From NCBI GenBank assembly GCA_023374025.1, contig SIJG01000022.1:1178001-1242000 (forward strand): a stretch of 64,000 nt of DNA, given 5' to 3'. This document shows, one piece after another, positions 58,001 through 64,000 of this stretch (within the stretch, counting starts at the first letter, position 1; the number at the start of each line of letters is the position of its first letter). This DNA comes from Heterodera schachtii (Eukaryota > Nematoda > Chromadorea > Rhabditida > Heteroderidae). Below the pieces are notes generated by a model, which was not told where the DNA came from, did not search any database, and saw nothing but the letters and a program-made list of their open reading frames with translations. A program made the position numbers and the translations under genes.

Positions 58001-58039
58001 GCGTTCCGATGTGCTGAGCATTACAGCAGAAGAAGCCAT
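52064..58039 (-). CDS. Unidentified acidic, Q/N-rich protein of about 873 residues
   Basis: Twelve minus-strand exons join in phase: 58039-57992, 57885-57786, 57359-57210, 56887-56826, 56637-56461, 56112-55900, 55695-54664, 54333-53864, 53720-53672, 53467-53396, 52668-52528, 52171-52064. The N-terminal 120 residues look globular (LLSCLADCGAEHEPVVLLEL, FFSKGHIKQVFENFMPKD). A Pro-rich linker ([20 protein letters not shown]), a Gly-rich part with SSADDLFDDFVPRDG, a Gln/Ala/Asn-rich centre and a strongly Asp/Glu-rich block (SSDDDEEEEEKEDELVKQY) follow. The last 120 residues again look folded and helical (FSEDERNKYVAQFSVVMG, FDKALARLSTNGDYRKAF, LVSLLLQHVGKMILKKSVGK). I do not recognise the family. 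The ADDLFDDF acidic-aromatic motif resembles adaptor-binding peptides, which is only suggestive. Confidence 0.65.
52925..53085. repeat. GC-rich palindrome repeat in an intron of the 873-residue gene
   Basis: CGGCGGCGCCTATCGGCACC followed by GCCGGACCTCC, as at 36866, with related AT-rich flank (AGCACTCAAATTTAGAAAATG). Confidence 0.6.
57426..57750. mobile_element. Hairpin MITE in intron 2 of the 873-residue gene
   Basis: The ends CGGGTCAGTTTTTATGGTAT and inverse ATACCCAAAAAACTGATCCG are followed by inner arms with CGATATCATTCAATAGCC, TCTCTATCAGCCTGCAAAAT and inverses. No clean target duplication was found. Confidence 0.65.
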
Positions 58040-59945
58040 AATTGCTTGCTGTCAATGTCGACAAATCAGAGAATTATATGAATTTAAGTAGGCTAAAAAA
58101 ACATAAATTTTAGAGCCCTGAATTATATAAAAATGCAGGAACAGGAAGAACCTCTAAATACTGTGCCCTGTTCGGGTTAGGTATGAAAAAACGGAGGACA
58201 ACAAATGGAATTCCATCAAAATTTGGTTATTTGGGACATTTCAATTTTTTTTCTTCTTCAAAAATTGATAGTTTTGTTGGATGATGGAACACAGGTGCCG
58301 GTCAGGGTCGTTTTCGTACGGGCCGTTTTCGTACGAGCACAAGTTTTTGGCTATAACTTTTTTCTTTGCCAACCAAATCCAACATTGTTGGTATCATTCG
58401 ATAGCCCTAAGTGTTCTCTATTAGCCTGCAAAATTTCGAAAAATCTCGTTAAGGTTCAAAAAAGTTATGACCAGAAGAATTCATACAACCAGATTTTCCA
58501 ACTTTTTTGGCTCGAACTTTTTTTAAAACTTAACGAAATTTTTTGAAATTTTGCAAGCTAATAGAGCATCTGAATGGCTATCGAATGATATAAAGATCGT
58601 TGGATTTGGTTGACATAGAAAAAAGTTATAGTCAAAAAACATGTGCTCGTACGAACACGGCCCGTACGAAAACGGCCTGGCCCGCACAGGTGCAGATTGA
58701 ACACCACATTTAAAATGGGAAAAATAAAATAAAAGTGACTGCTTCTGCTGGGGGCAAAGAATTTGACCTTTGGAATTGGACGACGACGCCAAATACATAC
58801 AAAGAAAAAAAGGGGGGAAAATGGAAGGACGGCGAGGGGGGGGGGGAAAGAAAAATATGGGGACGGGACGGACGGAGGGGGGGGGGGGGGGGGGGGGGAA
58901 GAAAAACGGGGACGAAGGAATTGGGGCAAACAGAAAAATGGAAATGATTTGACGCTGGGACAGCAGCAGAAGGGCGGCGTTCAAATGTGATGATGATTAT
59001 GTAATGGGGGGGGGTATTATGCATAATGCTGTGTGAGAAGATAAAATCGGTAAAAAAAAATGGCACTTTACTTTAGGCGGGACGATGAAAAATCAAAGGT
59101 TGGAGGGAGGGACTCTTTTGATTTCAAAAAATTTAAATAAATGACAAAATTCAGCAGGACAACTTTAATGATGTTCCAAAAAAAAAACAAAGAATTTTGC
59201 TACCATTCGATAGACAAAAGTTTGCATCAGTCTATGTATAAAAAAAAAATTCAAATTTTCTTAAAAATTTGTAATTAAAATGACCATCCCCAGTTTCTTA
59301 GGCCATAGGTATATCTTTTTTCTTATTTATCAAAGCCCTACATTCTTGGTATCAATTGCAAAGTAATGACGTAGGTAAATGGAATCACTGACATTAAGGA
59401 AAAAATTACAATGATCAGTGAGAAATTAGAACAATTTTTATCTTTTACCTTTAGCCCCAGAATTCAGTCATATAAAAATTCTATATAAACTGAATGCAGT
59501 AGAGCTGGGAGAATCAGAGCATTTCGTTTTAATGGATTTTAGGGCCCTTACGGAACGGATGAATTCAACAATCCTTCCTACAGCCTGACAAATGAGGACC
59601 AACAAAGAAGAATTTACCGTTTACTTACCGTATAAATTTAAAAATTCAAAATTTTATATATGTATGAAGCATTGGCAAAATGTTTATCTTACGATATTTC
59701 ATTTCGAAACGGCGCCTCGAGGCTTTTACAATGACAATTTAATGACGAATGAAAAACAAAGAAGCATAAAGCTAACAAAGGGAAAGGTGTTAATCATGGT
59801 AATGTAGTAAAACATAAAAATTTGTATGGCATATTCGATGGTCTCTAAAGATTTGGTAAATTTACCACTCAAACTCACAATTTCAGCCAATTTTCGCCAT
59901 ATTCTTTAACTTTTATCAAATTTTGTGCCTGCATTCCGTGCCGCA
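58040..59945. other. Intergenic region between divergent genes
   Basis: It holds a complete hairpin MITE (58299-58685), poly-G runs (58820-58900) and a worn MITE arm near 59170-59350 (CTACCATTCGATAGACAAAA). The 873-residue gene and SRSF1 are transcribed away from it, so promoters for both should lie here, but no specific box was identified. Confidence 0.5.
58299..58685. mobile_element. Hairpin MITE with GTTTTCGTACGGGCC ends
   Basis: ACAGGTGC flanks both sides (58291-58298 and 58686-58693; nine bases if the leading C is counted). Arms contain CGTTTTCGTACGGGCCGTTT and the inverse AACACGGCCCGTACGAAAAC, then GAGCACAAGTTTTTGGCTAT against its inverse. Inner signature TTGGTATCATTCGATAGCCC and inverse are present. 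Confidence 0.85.
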
Positions 59946-62914
59946 ATGAGTTATCGAGAGCGTGAATGCCGTATTTTCATTGGGTTTTCCTTGCCAAAAT
60001 ATTCCCAGTTTTTAATTGTATTTGTTTTTAGAAATTTACCGCCTGATGTTCGACAAAAGGACATCGAAGACATGTTCACCAAATATGGCAAGGTTTGTTT
60101 TGCCGTGACTTTTTTAGTTACCTAATTAGGCCCATTTCTTGGTATACATGTCACTAATTAGCTTGGTAGCCAAATTGTAATAAAACACAAACCGAGGGCA
60201 TGAAAAATGCCAATTCAATATGATAAATGTAAAGCAAGTTTCGAGGGCATGACAAATGCCATTATTGCATAATTAGTGGTTTTTGTATAAGCAAATTCCA
60301 AGGACAATCCAAAGTCATCACTTTCATTTGATATGGCGAAAAGTGATGGATTTCTTGGACCAAATTCTTTAAACAACACATTTTGCATTGGAGTTTTAAG
60401 TCTTGTCTTGAAATTGAAACGAGTAAAATTTAGTCAAATTTCTAAGTCTAAAGTCCCCCCTAAATTAGGTGGGACTCACTCTGTGTAAAAGTTACAACAA
60501 ATTGATCAATCACACATATTTTTCAGATCACCTACATCGACTTGAAAGCCCGTCCAGTGCGTGGCCCACCATTTGCATTTGTAAGTGGCAAAAAATGGGG
60601 AACCAAATTCATTATCCCCAACCAATTTGTGTCCCATGGCTCTTCAGCTTGACTACGACGACTCAAGGTTACCAAGACTGGACGGGGAATTGTTGTTTCA
60701 GGACATATTCTAACAATTCCGAGTTTTAGAGACGCACAAGACGCAATTCGAGGCAGAGATGGCTACAATTTTGACGGCTACCGTCTCCGCGTGGAAACGG
60801 TATGTGCGACAAATAGCGAATTATTATGTATAGGTAGGTGTATATCGTATTAATGTGATTCAGGAGACGGTGGATATGGTACTTGTATACTTTTTGAGAG
60901 AGAGAATGTTTGGTGGGCTCCAAATGTTGTTTTGTCAGCGGTGTTTGTGTGTATTACTTTAGGGGACAGCCCCCGTTTTGGAAACGTAAAAAACCAAGAA
61001 AATTTTTTGGATTTTACGACTATTTTTGTCCAAATTTGATACAAATGTATTTTAATGGTCAACCAAGTTCAGTTATTGTGTATTCAGATAAACATAGAAA
61101 CACCGGAACAGGTCCTGGTTCAAAAATCTGGAAAATATGGGGCTTTTCATTTGTGACCTTGCGCAGGTGTACTTTCCGAAATTCTGCTAGGCTTGGTTCA
61201 TACCCCCCCCCCCTCCCAACTTCTCAAAATTTCTGGCCTTCTACATCATAAACAATCTTAAAATTCGGGAATTAGACCCCATCCTGAAATTTTTCGTATT
61301 TTTTCCCCAAAAATTGTTGACCCTCTTGGAGTATGCGAGTACCATGTTTATTGTGTTAGTTTACCATTTTTCTTGTTTTGTGATGACATCTCATTCTCAT
61401 TGATTTGCTTTCATGTCCAATATTAATGTGCACTAATTACATTATTAGAAAATGGGCAATCAGCATAGATTTCAGGTACACATTTTGCATTTGTCTAATT
61501 TATGCCCCCCTCCCTTCCCACAACGGCATTTTCAGCCCCGTGGCAACGGACCGTACGGCGGCGGCGGTGGTGGTGGTGGTGACCGTGGCGACCGTGGTGG
61601 AGGCGGTGGTGGTGGTGGCCGCGGTGGTGGAGGCGGACGCTACGGGCGCAGTCCGCCGCGTGACCGACCGCGCGGACGCTTTCCCTACCGTTTGGCGGTG
61701 TCCGGGCTGCCCATCAGCGGCTCGTGGCAGGACTTGAAGGACCACATGCGCGATGTGAGTTTGGGATGACTGCACCGGCAGAGGAGGGCAAGGGAAGGGA
61801 TGAATCCCGAGCTTTTCAACGTGGTCAGCAGACCAGCGACGGTCGGTCATTCGACTTTTATACAGTTTAGGCCCCACAAATTTTCATCTTTTTTTCAATT
61901 TCCAAACAAAAAACATAACAATATATAGGTTTTCGGGGTCGCTGGTTACGAATCCGGCACGCATTTCGGCCAATTTCGAACCCCTGAACCGAACTCGAAC
62001 AAAAAGTCGGAAATTCACTTTTCACCAAATTCATTTATTGTCCAAAACTTGGATACAAAAATGAATAGGACCTGAATTTTTCTTTTTCAAGGCTGGCGAT
62101 GTTGTGTATGCGGATGTGTACCGTGACGGGACTGGTGTGGTGGAATTTTCGCGCAAGGAGGACATGAAGTACGCGCTGAAGAAGTTGGACGACTCCAAAT
62201 TCAAGTCACACGAGGTTGGTTGGTTTTTATGGGAAATTATGAAAATTTTAGTAAAAAGGCTCGGCTAATAATATGGAATTTTTGAAAATTTTCATTCAAC
62301 GCGCCATTTTTGGTTTTCAAAAATTTTTTTTTTTTTACCGAGACGGGATAAACCGTTAAATGGTACCAAGAAATGGGTTCAGAAAATGTTTGCTATCCTG
62401 GCGTTTTTGTTTGTTACCACGACGGGGGGGGGTGGCTCAACTTAAATTTACCACGATTTTTTCCTATTAAAACCGGCATTCGTAAATGTGCCTGAGGGCC
62501 AAATCCATGGAAAATTTGAAAAATTTGCGACAAATTTACCCTGTGCTTTTTAGATTGGACAAGAGGTATGGAGAGGGAGAGTGGAGTGGAGTAGGGATTA
62601 TTATTTTTTTTTTGTTTGCTTCAAAATGGTCCCCATTTCCCCCCACAATTTCCGCTCCATTTTCCCCTCCCCATTTGCAGGGCGAAACGTCGTACATCCG
62701 TCTGAAGGAGGACACCGGGGGCAGCAGTCGCGGCGGCGGTCGTGATGGTGGTGCTGGTGGCGGCGGTGGCGGTCGCTCGCGTTCCCGCTCGCCGACGCGC
62801 AACAATCGCTCGTCTCGTCGCTCGCCCTCCTACTCACGTTCTCGCTCCCGCTCGCGCTCGCGCAGTCGTACGCGCTCTCGCTCGCGCAGTCGCTCGTCCC
62901 GCTCCGCTTCATAG
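59946..62914 (+). CDS. SRSF1: Serine/arginine-rich splicing factor 1 (SF2/ASF type)
   Basis: Eight exons in phase (59946-59983, 60032-60092, 60527-60580, 60648-60667, 60730-60799, 61536-61754, 62092-62214, 62681-62914) give 272 residues, against 248 in human. The first RRM runs from [20 protein letters not shown] to [15 protein letters not shown] Gly-rich linker is followed by the pseudo-RRM with the signature [13 protein letters not shown] and [20 protein letters not shown]. The C-terminal RS domain has many RS dipeptides and ends RSSRSAS. The protein binds exonic enhancers and recruits U1 and U2AF. A 20-base micro-exon (60648-60667, LDYDDS) is needed to keep phase. Exon 7 uses a TCAAG acceptor. 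The C. elegans counterpart is rsp-3. Confidence 0.95.
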
Positions 62915-64000
62915 ACCGCGCGCGGACGGAAGGCCCGGGGATATGTGAACGGACGGACGGACGGATGGTTGGGCGGACGGACTGACTGACGGATGAACGA
63001 ACAGACGGACGGATGGATGGATGAGGAGGAATGAGGGGATGATGGATTTGATCGGATGGATGTGTCGGATGTTGGAATGGAAAAAGGAGTGGATAATGGA
63101 GGAGGAGGAGGCGGAATGGACGGACCTTTGTGTGGGTTCGGTTTTTTTTGTCGTTTTTTGGCACACTTTTCCATTCTCCCCCCCCCCCCCCCCCCTCCCC
63201 CCGCCTCTCCTCTTTTTGTTGTGTGTTTGTGTGCTGCTGCTTCTGGTGGGCGTGTTGCGTTGTTTCCACTACCTACTCATTTCTCTCGCTTTTTCTTTAT
63301 TATTATTATTTGTTTTTCCGTCGTCGTTTCATCATCGATAAATATTCATTTAAAAATTTTCAATTTTTTCAGCCCTCGGGGGCGATGTGTGTGAGGAGAG
63401 AAGAGGAGACAGACAGACACACTTTTTTGGGAGTCGAGTTGGTGGAGAGGACTGAACTGACAGACAAGGAGTGCTCAAATCAGGATTCAAACACACACAC
63501 GGGACGGGGGACAAAAATTCAAACTCGAGGACCAAGGAGCACTCGGGATTCTCGAGGAACGGGACGGGACTAGGAGCAACTAGCGACCGACCGATTCACA
63601 TTCACCGATTACGCAATCAGTGGATGATCGGGACGGGACCGGACACAATCACACACTGACAGAACAGGAATGGAACGGACGGCGGCACATAAGGACAAAC
63701 TAATGCCTTAAGGCATTTAAAATGTTGGCCCATTTTTTAGCCCAACTCGGGCCATTGGAGGATGGTGGAGTGGACTCGATGAGAGGACACACACACACTT
63801 TGTGGAGGGGAAACAAAGGATGGAGCATGGGACGGGGACCAATTAGGAGCCACACAACGATTTGCAGGACCTTGACACTGAAAGCAACAATAGCGAATTG
63901 AGTTGGAGATGTGCACTTTGGAGTCCATCAAGAAACGGACTTTTGTCTCCCTTTTTTGGAGGAGAGAAGGAACATTGTCCGTGGGTTCGGGACATAAATT
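62915..64000. other. Probable SRSF1 3' UTR and downstream sequence
   Basis: The first 150 bases are a degenerate GGACGGACGGATGG-type tandem repeat. CT- and C-rich simple sequence (63170-63230) follows, then unstructured sequence with short ACACAC and GGGACGGGAC strings. No further gene is supported. Confidence 0.5.
62945..63060 (+). repeat. GGAC/GGATG short tandem repeat
   Basis: Degenerate four-base units GGAC and GGAT fill about 115 bases directly after the SRSF1 stop codon. Confidence 0.85.

Noticed and set aside
26984..58685. Hairpin repeats as structural non-coding RNA genes
   Set aside because: Target duplications and variable outer ends fit transposons better; no promoter or tRNA-like feature was seen.
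1..64000. Reverse transcriptase, transposase, viral, rRNA or spliced-leader RNA genes
   Set aside because: I looked for catalytic motifs and conserved rRNA or spliced-leader strings and saw none.

Overview
The window reads as nuclear DNA of a nematode, most likely a plant-parasitic tylenchid of the cyst-nematode type. That assignment is inference. It rests on short GC-rich exons set in AT-rich introns full of A and T runs, splice acceptors that often end in AAG or GAG, many short inverted-repeat transposons, and a secreted protein made of ubiquitin-like modules. No bacterial, viral or organellar genes were seen.

Five conserved eukaryotic genes could be rebuilt exon by exon with reading phase preserved: PRADC1 (minus, 20931-23013), RNA polymerase II subunit RPB3 (plus, 24381-27721), U4/U6 snRNP protein PRPF4 (plus, 27937-34167, with two identical antisense tRNA-Lys genes in one intron), splicing factor SRSF1 (plus, 59946-62914), and a large unidentified acidic, Q/N-rich protein of about 873 residues (minus, 52064-58039). 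A further large gene (plus, 9920-16925) has an OB-fold-like start, two winged-helix-like modules, a long Gln/His-rich stretch and a dynein-light-chain-type motif. It may be related to Egalitarian, but that is uncertain.

The accessory part has two systems. (1) A divergent pair, a small RING-H2 gene and an Arg/Ser-rich AT-hook chromatin-type gene, lies at 1-2600 and again in inverted orientation at 46080-48830. Further AT-hook copies lie at 42.1-43.5 kb and 44.2-45.0 kb without the RING partner, and a diverged one lies at 49.5-50.2 kb. (2) At 35847-41177 a signal-peptide exon is followed by a series of ubiquitin-like modules without a Gly-Gly end, broken by transposon insertions. One insertion sits exactly at a splice junction between direct repeats containing AAGGT, as expected if the transposon became an intron.

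A hairpin-type MITE family of about 0.3-0.4 kb, with 8-10 bp target duplications, has at least nine copies here. It has entered introns of RPB3 and the AT-hook genes, and the ubiquitin-like locus. Other repeat families and tandem arrays fill the 2.6-9.9 kb and 17-20.9 kb gaps.

All gene models are manual and were not tested against transcripts or databases.
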